From Streptomyces barringtoniae (GTDB taxonomy: Bacteria > Actinomycetota > Actinomycetes > Streptomycetales > Streptomycetaceae): DNA of 64,000 nt. A model generated the notes under the pieces. It did no database searches. It was not told the origin of the DNA and worked only from the letters and a program-made list of their open reading frames with translations. The stretch covers positions 124,001 through 188,000 of the forward strand of contig NZ_JAJHNP010000001.1 of the NCBI RefSeq assembly GCF_020819595.1, in the 5' to 3' direction. The position numbers were made by a program, and so were the translations under genes. Positions 51,826-60,894 of this stretch are shown in pieces (the first letter of the stretch is position 1; every line of letters starts with the position of its first letter).

Positions 51826-52626
51826 TCAGCCGCGGTCGAGGGCGGCGGCCTTGCGGGCACTCAGGTCGACCACGAGGGACCTGGTGTCGATCCAGGGCCC
51901 GTTCCTGACCTTGGTGAACAGCCGGACGCACCGGTGCGTGCCGCACTGGTCGAGGACCGCCGGCTGGGCGCCCGGAGCGGCCCGGTAGACGCCGCCGCTC
52001 AGCAGCAGCTGGTCCGGGGAGGTGAGCTCCTTGCCGGTGGCGTCCTTGTAGTCCGCCTTCAGACCCGCGCCGAGCGGGGAGGCGATCAGGAGCCGGGCGG
52101 CCTCGGCGTTCTCGTCCCGGCTCGGCGGCGGCTGGACGCCGCGCTGGGTGCCGGTCCGTTCGACCTTGCCGGTGTCCAGGTCGACGGTCCTGGTGAGGAG
52201 GGTGTCGCTCTTGTAGTCGTAGAAGGTGATGTCGGCCCGGCGCGGCGCGGCCGGGTCGTCCGCCCCGCCGGGCTCGGGTTCGGCGAGGTCGACGCTCAGG
52301 CGCTGTGGTCCGCGGCCGCCGTCGACGTTCTCGCCCGTGGTCGGCAGCTGCCCGTTCAGGGCGATCTTCTCGGCCCGCCGGATCTCGTCGTCGGTGAGCG
52401 GATCCCGGCCGGTCCCCCTGCCGCGCTCGGCGGGCGCCTGCTCGACGACACCGGGCCGGACCGCGTCCGGGCCCTGCCCGGCCCGCGTACCGCCTCTCGC
52501 CCCCGCCGAGGTGTCCGCCCCCGCCGTGCCCGGCAGCGTGATCGCGACCGTCGCGGCGGTCCCCACCGCCGCGACGGCCACTCCTGCCACTAACTTGCCC
52601 AGATGGCGGTGCACTGTCTCACGCAC
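51826..52626 (-). CDS. secreted partner of the amine oxidase (N-terminal domains)
   Basis: A 266-residue secreted protein (HRHLGKLVAGVAVAAVGTAA forms the signal). After a low-complexity linker, LTDDEIRRAEKIAL and the strand-rich part (RADITFYDYKSDTLLTRTVD, then LTSPDQLLLSGGVYRA) resemble the small N2/N3 domains of copper amine oxidases. It lies 49 bases upstream of the catalytic-part gene on the same strand, so the two probably form one enzyme of two subunits. GTG follows AGGGGGAA. Confidence 0.75.
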   Translation of the reverse strand: MRETVHRHLGKLVAGVAVAAVGTAATVAITLPGTAGADTSAGARGGTRAGQGPDAVRPGVVEQAPAERGRGTGRDPLTDDEIRRAEKIALNGQLPTTGENVDGGRGPQRLSVDLAEPEPGGADDPAAPRRADITFYDYKSDTLLTRTVDLDTGKVERTGTQRGVQPPPSRDENAEAARLLIASPLGAGLKADYKDATGKELTSPDQLLLSGGVYRAAPGAQPAVLDQCGTHRCVRLFTKVRNGPWIDTRSLVVDLSARKAAALDRG

Positions 52627-52820
52627 ATTTCCCCCTGCTCCCCGTGGTTCACGGGAGTACGTGTCGCCCCACTGGCTCGGCACACGGCGGGTACGAGAGC
52701 CACCGTATGCGCCGGTCGGTGGGTAAGAGGGACACAAGACACGTGAGGTTCCGCCAATTCGGGGCGACTCGGGGGCCAACGCGGCCCCGGGACGGCGGCA
52801 CACCTGGGAGAGTCGTAGCC

Positions 52821-54932
52821 ATGCAGGTCTGGCCTGGACAGGCGTATCCGCTCGGCGCCACCTACGACGGCGCCGGAACCAACTTCGCGGTCTTCACGGA
52901 GGTCGCGGACCGAGTAGAGCTGTGTCTGCTGCACGACGACGGTTCGGAGACCGCGGTGGAGCTCCGCGAGAGCGACGCGTTCGTGCGGCACGCGTACGTG
53001 CCGGGCGTCATGCCGGGACAGCGGTACGGGCTCCGGGTGCACGGCCCGTACGAGCCCGGGCGCGGACTGCGCTGCAACTCCGCGAAGCTGCTGCTCGACC
53101 CCTACGCGAAGGCGGTCAGCGGCACGGTCCGGTGGGGCGAGGAGGTGTACGGCTACCACTTCGGCACCCCGGACAGCCGTAACGACCTGGACTCGGCCCC
53201 GCACACCATGGCCTCGGTGGTGATCAACCCCTACTTCGACTGGGGCGACGACCGGCCGCCGCGCACCGAGTACCACCACACGGTGATCTACGAGGCCCAC
53301 GTCAAGGGCCTGACCATGCGTCATCCGGGGCTGCCGGAGGAGCTGCGCGGCACCTACGCGGCGCTCGCGCACCCGGCGGTGATCGAACACCTGACCAAGC
53401 TCGGGGTGACGGCCCTGGAGCTGATGCCCGTCCACCAGTTCGTGCACGACCACCGGCTCGTCGACATGGGCCTGAGCAACTACTGGGGCTACAACACCAT
53501 CGGCTTCTTCGCCCCGCACAACGCGTACGCCTCCTGGGGCGACCGCGGTCAGCAGGTGCTGGAGTTCAAGTCGGCGGTCCGGGCGCTGCACGAGGCCGGG
53601 ATCGAGGTCATCCTGGACGTCGTCTACAACCACACCGCCGAGGGCAACCATCTGGGCCCGACGCTGTCCTTCAAGGGCATCGACAACCGGCAGTACTACC
53701 GCCTCGCCGACGACCCCCGCTACTACATGGACACCACGGGCACCGGGAACTCGCTGCTCATGCGGTCCCCGCACGTGCTCCAGCTGATCATGGACTCGCT
53801 GCGGTACTGGGTCACCGAGATGCATGTCGACGGGTTCCGCTTCGACCTCGCGGCGACCCTGGCCCGGCAGTTCCACGAGGTGGACCGGCTGTCGTCGTTC
53901 TTCGACCTGGTGCAGCAGGACCCGGTGGTCTCCCAGGTGAAGCTGATCGCCGAGCCCTGGGACGTGGGCGAGGGCGGCTACCAGGTGGGCAACTTCCCGC
54001 CGATGTGGACCGAGTGGAACGGCAAGTACCGGGACACGGTACGGGACCTGTGGCGGGGCGAGCCGCGGACGCTCGCCGAGTTCGCCTCCCGGTTGACCGG
54101 CTCCTCGGACCTCTACCAGGACGACGGCCGCCGCCCGCTGGCCTCGATCAACTTCGTCACCTGCCACGACGGCTTCACCCTGCACGACCTCGTCTCGTAC
54201 AACGACAAGTACAACGCGGCCAACGGCGAGGACAACCGGGACGGCGAGAGCCACAACCGGTCCTGGAACTGCGGGGCGGAGGGCGAGACCGACGACCCGG
54301 ACGTGCTCGCGCTGCGCACCCGGCAGATGCGGAACTTCATCGCCACGCTGATGCTGTCCCAGGGCGTGCCGATGATCAGCCACGGCGACGAGTTCGCCCG
54401 CACCCAGCGCGGCAACAACAACGCCTACTGCCAGGACAGCGAACTGTCCTGGCTGGACTGGCCGGAGCCCCTGGAAGGCGACCTGCTGGAGTTCACGCGC
54501 GCGATGGTGTGGCTGCGCCGGGACCATCCGGTCTTCCGCCGGCGCCGCTTCTTCCACGGCCGTCCGGTGGAGGGCACCCACGACGATCTGTCCGACATCG
54601 CCTGGTTCACTCCGGAAGGCGACGAGATGACCCAGCGGGACTGGGACTCGGCGCGGGCGTCGGCGCTGACGGTGTTCCTGAACGGCAACGCGATCTCCGA
54701 GCCCGGCGCGCGGGGGGAGCGCATCACCGACGACTCGTTCCTGCTGATGTTCAACGCCTCCCCGGAGCCGCTGGACTTCCTGGTGCCGGTCAACCACGGG
54801 AGGCAGTGGCAGGTGGTCGTCGACACCGCCTGCCCGGACGGGGTGCCGCCAGGATCCGGGACCAAGGTCGCGGCGGGCGAGCAGATCACCCTGCCCGACC
54901 GCAGCATGACGGTACTGCAGCGGCCGGCGTAA
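52821..54932 (+). CDS. glgX: glycogen debranching enzyme GlgX/TreX
   Basis: A 703-residue GH13 isoamylase-type enzyme hydrolysing alpha-1,6 branches of glycogen to give linear malto-oligosaccharides for TreY. An N-terminal CBM48 domain (FAVFTEVADRVELCLLHDDG) precedes the barrel. Catalytic residues are Asp342 (GFRFDLA), Glu378 (IAEPWD) and Asp450 (CHDGFT). The ATG at 52821 gives the family start MQVWPGQAYPLG. It is followed by treY after 154 bases. Confidence 0.95.
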   Translation: MQVWPGQAYPLGATYDGAGTNFAVFTEVADRVELCLLHDDGSETAVELRESDAFVRHAYVPGVMPGQRYGLRVHGPYEPGRGLRCNSAKLLLDPYAKAVSGTVRWGEEVYGYHFGTPDSRNDLDSAPHTMASVVINPYFDWGDDRPPRTEYHHTVIYEAHVKGLTMRHPGLPEELRGTYAALAHPAVIEHLTKLGVTALELMPVHQFVHDHRLVDMGLSNYWGYNTIGFFAPHNAYASWGDRGQQVLEFKSAVRALHEAGIEVILDVVYNHTAEGNHLGPTLSFKGIDNRQYYRLADDPRYYMDTTGTGNSLLMRSPHVLQLIMDSLRYWVTEMHVDGFRFDLAATLARQFHEVDRLSSFFDLVQQDPVVSQVKLIAEPWDVGEGGYQVGNFPPMWTEWNGKYRDTVRDLWRGEPRTLAEFASRLTGSSDLYQDDGRRPLASINFVTCHDGFTLHDLVSYNDKYNAANGEDNRDGESHNRSWNCGAEGETDDPDVLALRTRQMRNFIATLMLSQGVPMISHGDEFARTQRGNNNAYCQDSELSWLDWPEPLEGDLLEFTRAMVWLRRDHPVFRRRRFFHGRPVEGTHDDLSDIAWFTPEGDEMTQRDWDSARASALTVFLNGNAISEPGARGERITDDSFLLMFNASPEPLDFLVPVNHGRQWQVVVDTACPDGVPPGSGTKVAAGEQITLPDRSMTVLQRPA

Positions 54933-55086
54933 CCGGGCCCGCGCGGCGGCGGCCCAGCCGGCGAGACTGCCCGCCCGGCTCACGCGCGCGTGGAGGACGT
55001 TTTCGCCGCATGGGCCGGATGGGCGAGTATGGGTCCGTTCAGGGGCCGGTGACACGAAAGGCGGCGGGCTGGGTACGTAGGTTTCC

Positions 55087-57462
55087 ATGACTTCTGCGCG
55101 ACCCGGACCGGAGGTGCCCACGGCCACCTACCGGCTGCAGCTCCAGCCCGCGTTCCCGTTCGCCGCCGCCGCGGCGGCCGTACCGTACCTGGCGTCGCTC
55201 GGCGTCTCGCACCTGCACCTGTCCCCCGTCCTGGAGGCCGTGCCCGGCTCCCTGCACGGTTACGACGTCGTGGACCACGCGCGCGTGCGCGAGGAACTGG
55301 GCGGCGAGGAGGGCCTGCGGTCGCTGGCTCGGACCGCGCGGGAGCACGGTCTGGGCCTGGTGGCCGACATCGTGCCGAACCACATGGCCATGGCGCCCCG
55401 GCACAACCACGCCCTGTGGGAGGTGCTGCGCGAGGGGCCCGACTCGCCGTACGCGCGCTGGTTCGACATCGACTGGGAGGCGCAGGGCGGGCGGCTGCTG
55501 CTGCCGGTGCTCGGCGGTCCGGTCGGCTCGCAGCTGGAGCACCTCGTCGTCGACGGCGACGTGCTGCGCTACCACGAGCACGCCTTCCCGCTCCGCGCGG
55601 GCACCCACGACCTGCCACTGCCCGAGCTGCTGGACGCCCAGTGGTACCGCCCGGTGTGGTGGCGGCTGGCCCGCACCGAGGTGAACTACCGGCGGTTCTT
55701 CAGCATCTCGGAGCTGATCGGGGTGCGCGTGGAGGACCCGGAGGTGTTCGACGCCACCCACGCCAAGATCCTCCGGCTGCTGCACGAGGGCGTGTTCGAC
55801 GGGCTGCGCGTCGACCACCCCGACGGCCTCGCCGACCCCGACGGCTACCTCGCGCGGCTGCACGAGGCGACCGGCGGCCGCTGGACGGTGGTGGAGAAGA
55901 TCCTCGCCGACGGCGAACGGCTCCCGGCGTCCTGGCCCGTCGCGGGAACCACCGGCTACGACGCCCTGCGCCAGGTGGACGGCCTGTTCACCGACCAGAC
56001 GGGAGCGTACGAACTGCTGGGCCGCTACCGGGCGTTCGCGGCGCCGCAGACGGACCGGGGCGGCAACTGGGACGCGACGGTACGGCGGGCCGCCTACAAG
56101 GTGCTCACGCACGAGCTGGCCGCCGAGACCGACCGGCTCACCCGGGTGGCCACCCGGGTGTGTGCCACCTCGCCGGACCTCGGCCTGCGCGACCGGGCGC
56201 CCTGGGCGCTGCGCACGGCCGTGGAGGAGCTGCTGGTGCGGATGCGGGTGTACCGGCCGTACGCCTCCACCGACGCCTCCGCCGTCGTCACCGAGGAAGC
56301 CGCCGAGGAGGCCCGGCTCGCCTTCGTGGTGCCCGAGGAGGCGGAGGCCGTCGGCATCGTGCGCCGACTGCTGGTCGAGCCGCCCGGTGAGCCGTCGGCA
56401 CCGGACCACGCCGACCGGGTGGAGTTCCGCACCCGGTTCGCGCAGACCGCGTCGGCGCTGCGCGCCAAGTCGGTGGAGGACACCGCGTTCTACCGCTATG
56501 TGCCGCTGCTGTCGGCGAGCGAGGTGGGCGGCGATCCGGGCCGGCCTGGAGTGTCCCCGGAGGACTTCCACGCGTACTGCGCGCGCGTGCAGCGCGACTG
56601 GCCGGGCACCGGCACGGTGGTCTCCACGCACGACACCAAGCGCAGCGCCGACGTACGCGCCGCGCTGGCCGTGCTCACCGAGTGCCCCGGCCGGTGGACG
56701 GAGTTGCTGGCCGAGGTGAACCGGCCCGAGGAGGGCGTGGGCGTGCCGGACGGGCAGCTGGCCTGGGCGGCCTGGCAGACGGTGTTCGGGCTGGGGCCGG
56801 CCGAGGAGGAGCGGGTGCGGCAGGCGCTGCTGAAGCATGTGCGCGAGGCGGGCATGTACACCAGCTGGACGGAGCAGGAGCCGCCGTACGAGGAGGCGGT
56901 GGCCGCATTCGTCGCCGCTGGGCCCTGCGGGGCTCCCGGTGAGCGCGTGGCGGCCTTCCGCAAGGCACTGGAGTCGCACATCCGGGCCAACGTGCTCGGC
57001 ACGGCCCTGGTCCATCTGACGATGCCGGGCGTGCCGGACGTGTACCAGGGAACGGAGGGCGAGTACCGGGCGCTGGTGGACCCGGACAACCGGCGCGCGG
57101 TGGCGTTCCCGCCCGAGATGCCCGGTGAGAAGGACGCGCTGACGGCGGCGGCGCTGCGGCTGCGCGCCCGGCGTCCCGACGCGTTCGGCACGGCCGCGTC
57201 CTACGACCCGCTGACCGCCGAGGGCCCGGCCGCAGGCCACTGTGTGGCGTTCGCGCGCTCCGGTGAGGTGGTGACGGCGGTGACCCGGCTGTCGATGCGG
57301 CTCGCGGAGGCGGCCGGCTGGCAGGAGACCCGGCTGGCGCTGCCGCCCGGCCGGTGGGCGGACGTGCTCGCCCCGGAGCGGGAGTTCACCGGCGACGCGC
57401 GCGTGGCGGACCTTTTCGACCGGCTGCCGGTCGTACTGCTGGAGCGGGTCACCGAGGGCTGA
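55087..57462 (+). CDS. treY: maltooligosyl trehalose synthase
   Basis: A 791-residue GH13 enzyme that turns the reducing end of malto-oligosaccharides into a trehalosyl unit. The N-terminus TYRLQLQPAFPFAAAAAAVP is typical. Catalytic residues are Asp243 (GLRVDHPDGL), Glu270 (VVEKIL) and Asp516 (STHDTKRS). Family length is 700-830. The product goes to TreZ, encoded 3.4 kb downstream. Degenerate copies of its last codons follow. Confidence 0.95.
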   Translation: MTSARPGPEVPTATYRLQLQPAFPFAAAAAAVPYLASLGVSHLHLSPVLEAVPGSLHGYDVVDHARVREELGGEEGLRSLARTAREHGLGLVADIVPNHMAMAPRHNHALWEVLREGPDSPYARWFDIDWEAQGGRLLLPVLGGPVGSQLEHLVVDGDVLRYHEHAFPLRAGTHDLPLPELLDAQWYRPVWWRLARTEVNYRRFFSISELIGVRVEDPEVFDATHAKILRLLHEGVFDGLRVDHPDGLADPDGYLARLHEATGGRWTVVEKILADGERLPASWPVAGTTGYDALRQVDGLFTDQTGAYELLGRYRAFAAPQTDRGGNWDATVRRAAYKVLTHELAAETDRLTRVATRVCATSPDLGLRDRAPWALRTAVEELLVRMRVYRPYASTDASAVVTEEAAEEARLAFVVPEEAEAVGIVRRLLVEPPGEPSAPDHADRVEFRTRFAQTASALRAKSVEDTAFYRYVPLLSASEVGGDPGRPGVSPEDFHAYCARVQRDWPGTGTVVSTHDTKRSADVRAALAVLTECPGRWTELLAEVNRPEEGVGVPDGQLAWAAWQTVFGLGPAEEERVRQALLKHVREAGMYTSWTEQEPPYEEAVAAFVAAGPCGAPGERVAAFRKALESHIRANVLGTALVHLTMPGVPDVYQGTEGEYRALVDPDNRRAVAFPPEMPGEKDALTAAALRLRARRPDAFGTAASYDPLTAEGPAAGHCVAFARSGEVVTAVTRLSMRLAEAAGWQETRLALPPGRWADVLAPEREFTGDARVADLFDRLPVVLLERVTEG

Positions 57463-57960
57463 CCGGCACCGGGAACCGCTTGAGACACCTCAGCGACCGG
57501 GGAGGCTGAGGAGCCTCAGCGGGCCGGGGAGGCCGCGGGGGCGGGGGCTACCTGGCGGAGCGAGTCACCGAGACTGAGCGGCACACGGGACCGCTCGAGA
57601 AGCCTCGGCGGGCCCGCGAGTCCGCCGGCGGCGGGCCACGTGCCGCGGAGCAGGTCCGCGAAGGCCTCGGCGGCGCCGGGACAACCACTCGACGAGCCCC
57701 AGCGAGCCGGGGAGGCGGCCGGGGCGGGCCACCCGGCGCCGGAGCGCCTCACCAAGGGCTGAGCGGCGCACGGGAACCGCTCGAGGAACCTCAACGGGCC
57801 CGCGAGTCCGCCGGCGGCGGGCCACGTGCCGCGGAGCAGGTCCGCGAAGGCCTCGGCGGCGCCGGGACAACCACTCGAACCTCAACGGACAAGGGAGGCC
57901 GCCGGGGCGGGCCACGTGGCGCGGAGCAGGTCGCCGAGGGATCAGCAGCACAGGGGATCC
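57440..57960. repeat. degenerate tandem repeats derived from the treY 3' end
   Basis: The last bases of treY and its stop (GAGCGGGTCACCGAGGGCTG, then CGGCACCGGGAACCGCTTGAG) recur in altered form near 57556, 57742 and 57922, spaced about 116, 186 and 180 bases. Within this tract 57609-57692 and 57795-57878 are an exact 84-base direct repeat, 186 bases apart. Between copies are GC-rich spacers with GGGCCACGTGCCGCGGAGCA. No gene is seen up to 58207. Confidence 0.8.
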
Positions 57961-58207
57961 GCTTGACGAGCCTCAACGGGCCCGGCACGTCACGCGCACC
58001 CGACGCTGTCGGAGGCGGTGGGCGAGGTGTTCCTGACGCTCGCGGGACGCGGCCTGCACCAGCAGTGAACGCACGGCACGCACCGGGCTCGCCGCGCCCC
58101 CTCGATTCCGTCCGGGCGCCCCCCATAGCCTCCCCCGCCGCATGCTTGACAGTTCACCTTTCGCGTGCGGGACTTGGAGGGCGAGGCCGGGCGGGAACAA
58201 GTCGGGG

Positions 58208-59458
58208 GTGAGTCTTCTGCCGGAGCTGCGCTATCCCAGCGTTCCCGAACTGGTGGCCTCCGCACAGGCGCTGGCCGCTCAGGAACCCGGGCTGTGCTCG
58301 CTCAGGCAGGTGGGCCTCTCGCGCGCGGGAAGACCCCTGCACCTGCTGACGGTGGGGCACGCCCGGCGGGCGGTGCTGGTGGTCGCCGGCGCCCACGCCA
58401 ACGAGCCGACCGGGGGTTCCACCCTGCGGGTGCTGGCCGAACGCGTTCTGGCCGAGCGGGAGTTGCGGGCGGACACGTCCTGGCACTTCCTGCTGTGCGC
58501 GGACCCGGACGGCGCGAGCCTGCATGTGACGCCGGCGCCGCGCAGCCTGCTCGACTACCACCTCGGCTTCTACCGCCCGACGGGCGCCGAGCAGCCGGAG
58601 TGGTCGCCGTCCGTGCTGCCACCGGACCGGCTGCCGCCCGAGACCCGGGCGCTGACCGGGGTGATCGACGAGCTGCGGCCCTACCTCCAGGTGACCCTGC
58701 ACGGCACCGATCTGGGCGGCAGCTGGGTGCAGCTGACCAGGGACGTGCCGGGGCTCGCGGAGCCGTTCGCCAAGTCGGCGGCGCAGCTGCACATCCCGGT
58801 GGAGACGGGCGCCTCGGACGCCGCCGGCTGGCCGGCCTCCGGCCCCGGGGTGCATGTCATGCCCGGCCCGGAGACGGGCGCCGCCTACCCGAGCATGCCG
58901 GACGACGCCCGGCACAGCACCTGGTACCACGCGCACCGCTACGGCGGTCTGACGGCCGTGGTGGAGGTGCCGATGTGGGCGAGCGACCTGGTGGACGACC
59001 CGGCACCGCACCCGGCGCCGGCGGCGGCGATGCGGCGCCTGGCGCAGCGGCTGCTGCGGGACTCGCTGGAGGTGGAGGGGATCCTCGCCGAGGCGCTGCC
59101 CCGCCTCGACGGCGTGGACGGGCCCCTGCTGCGGGCGGCGCGCTGGGCGCTGGAGCTGATCCCGGGTCTGGCCGAGGACTGGATCCACACCCCGCCCGCC
59201 GCTACGACGATGGCGTACGTCGGCAGTGTGGACGCCTTCGGGCGGCGGCTGCCGCTGCGGGCGGCTGCGATGCTGCTGCGGGTGCTGCGGGAGACGGACG
59301 ACCGGGCGGCGCCGCGGCTGGAACAACTCGTCACCGACTGGTGCGATGCCTTCGCGGCCCGGTTCCGGGCCCGCTGGGTGCCGTTGGAGCACCAGGTGGA
59401 GCACCAGTCCCGGACGGTGCTGGTGGCGGCGCAGCAGGCCCGGGAACGGGCGGCGTGA
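58208..59458 (+). CDS. M14-type zinc carboxypeptidase-like protein
   Basis: A 416-residue protein of the peptidase M14 family. HxxE zinc ligands appear in VVAGAHANEPTGG, the third His in QVTLHGTDLGG, and the conserved Glu base region in LTAVVEVPMWASD. No signal peptide is seen in the GTG-started form; the GTG at 58208 is preferred for its usual start VSLLPELRYPS, while an ATG at 58142 would add 22 residues. Family members cleave C-terminal residues or deacylate N-acyl amino acids. The substrate is unknown. Confidence 0.85.
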   Translation: MSLLPELRYPSVPELVASAQALAAQEPGLCSLRQVGLSRAGRPLHLLTVGHARRAVLVVAGAHANEPTGGSTLRVLAERVLAERELRADTSWHFLLCADPDGASLHVTPAPRSLLDYHLGFYRPTGAEQPEWSPSVLPPDRLPPETRALTGVIDELRPYLQVTLHGTDLGGSWVQLTRDVPGLAEPFAKSAAQLHIPVETGASDAAGWPASGPGVHVMPGPETGAAYPSMPDDARHSTWYHAHRYGGLTAVVEVPMWASDLVDDPAPHPAPAAAMRRLAQRLLRDSLEVEGILAEALPRLDGVDGPLLRAARWALELIPGLAEDWIHTPPAATTMAYVGSVDAFGRRLPLRAAAMLLRVLRETDDRAAPRLEQLVTDWCDAFAARFRARWVPLEHQVEHQSRTVLVAAQQARERAA

Positions 59459-59465
59459 GACCTCC

Positions 59466-59605
59466 GCGCCGCCCGTGCCACGCCGCCCGTGCCGCCCGTG
59501 CCACGCCGCCCGTGCCGCCCGTGCCACGCCGCCCGTGCCGCCCGTGCCACGCCGCCCGTGCCGCCCGTGCCACGCCGCCCGTGCCGCCCGTGCCGCGCCG
59601 CCCGG
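59466..59605. repeat. 23-bp minisatellite
   Basis: The unit GTGCCACGCCGCCCGTGCCG plus CCC repeats at 59475, 59498, 59521, 59544 and 59567 with almost no mismatch, between the peptidase and the protease-inhibitor gene. Long open frames through it are an artefact of composition. Confidence 0.9.
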
Positions 59606-59614
59606 CAGCCGGGA

Positions 59615-60043
59615 TCAGTGGTCCACGGCGAACACCGCTCCCGTCCGCGCTTCCATGGCGCACTTGCTGGAGTAGGTCTCCTGGTAGTCGACCGGCCGTC
59701 CGTTCCACTGGCCGCTCGCGTGGACGGTCACGGGGGCGAAGATCATCGGACAGAAGACCCCCTTCTTCTGCGGGATGCGCGCGATGTCACCGTCGGCCTT
59801 TGCGAGTTCGGCACAGGCCTCGGCCGCGCGCGCGTACCCCAGGGGCAGCGGGTCGCACAGCAGCAGCGTGCCGTGCTTGTCACCGGACTGGGCCTTCTCG
59901 CCGGGGGCGACGGTGACGTAGAGCCAGTTGTCGCTGAGCGGGAACGAGGTGCGGGGGGCCGCCTGGGCCGGGGCCGCAGCGAGGAGGCCGGCACAGGTGA
60001 GCAGGGCGCCGGCGGCCGCGGTGACTCGGGTGATGTACGTCAT
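59615..60043 (-). CDS. subtilisin inhibitor-like secreted protein (SSI family)
   Basis: A 142-residue secreted inhibitor of serine proteases. A signal peptide (residues 1 to about 28, AQA cut) precedes the ~113-residue SSI domain. Four Cys are placed as in SSI (LLCDP, EACAEL, VFCPM, SKCAM). The reactive loop is CPMIFAP, with Met as P1, as in the classical inhibitor, which suits subtilisin and chymotrypsin-like targets. Instead of a ribosome binding site the start is preceded at three bases by the palindrome CCGATGCATCGG. Confidence 0.92.
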   Translation of the reverse strand: MTYITRVTAAAGALLTCAGLLAAAPAQAAPRTSFPLSDNWLYVTVAPGEKAQSGDKHGTLLLCDPLPLGYARAAEACAELAKADGDIARIPQKKGVFCPMIFAPVTVHASGQWNGRPVDYQETYSSKCAMEARTGAVFAVDH

Positions 60044-60151
60044 GACCGATGCATCGGCACACAGGCCCGCGTTCCACAGCCCGGCTCACCCGATCGGTTC
60101 GTCACCCGCCCGTGAGGGTGAGCCGGTTCGCACGCCCACTGACGGCGCCGC

Positions 60152-60703
60152 TCAGCTCGTGGCGAGCCGGAACGCCATCCTGCCGAAGGCGACCTGGTCG
60201 CCCTCGCGGACGACGACCGAGCCGATCACCCGCCGGCCGTTGACGGTGGTGCCGTTGGTGGAGCCGAGGTCCCTGAGGACCCACATGCCGCCCTGGCGGC
60301 TGAGCTCGGCGTGCACACGGGAGACGGTCTCGTGGTTCAGGCGCAGCCCGTTGGCCGGGTCGCGGCCGATGCGCAGCGGATGGGTGTGCGCGGGATGCGG
60401 CAGCAGCAGCTTGGGCAGCCGCTCGGCCTGCCAGGCTCGGCGCAGCCGTACGGTGAACCCCGAGACGGCCTCGACGCTGCCGAGGAGGGCGCGGGAGAAG
60501 CGGTTCTCCCGGGGCAGGTCGGCGACGAGGGCGGCCAGTTCGTCGGCGCGGCGGGCGGCCAGCGCCAGTTCCATGCGGCGCACGAACGTGTCGTGCGAGA
60601 GCCGGCCCATGGCGACGCCGTCCCGCAGCACCTGCAGCGCTTTGTCGCGCTGTGCGTCGGACAGCCGCGCGGGGTACGTGGAGAACTCGAAGGACGACGT
60701 CAC
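60152..60703 (-). CDS. DUF1707-FHA domain protein
   Basis: A 183-residue cytoplasmic protein. DUF1707 is at about 9-60 (RLSDAQRDKALQVLRDGVAM, HDTFVRRMELALAARR) and a forkhead-associated domain at about 100-175 (RIGRDPANGLRLNHETVSRV, LGSTNGTTVNG). FHA domains bind phosphothreonine, so it probably takes signals from a Ser/Thr kinase encoded elsewhere. GTG at 60703 starts VTSSFEFSTYPARL, a common start for this type. It is divergent from treZ. Confidence 0.88.
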   Translation of the reverse strand: MTSSFEFSTYPARLSDAQRDKALQVLRDGVAMGRLSHDTFVRRMELALAARRADELAALVADLPRENRFSRALLGSVEAVSGFTVRLRRAWQAERLPKLLLPHPAHTHPLRIGRDPANGLRLNHETVSRVHAELSRQGGMWVLRDLGSTNGTTVNGRRVIGSVVVREGDQVAFGRMAFRLATS

Positions 60704-60894
60704 GCAGGTGATTGTCGGGCAGTGAACCCCGGGTGTCCAGAAAACGGGGAATCGGCGCCGATCTGCGGGTACTTCCACGACACCCACCGGGAAAGGGCGG
60801 ATTCGAAAGCGGATTGATCGTTGCGGCGGGCACGATGGGGGCGCGGGACATCACGGTGAGCAGGCGAGAGATCACAGGCGAAGGGGAACCGTCC

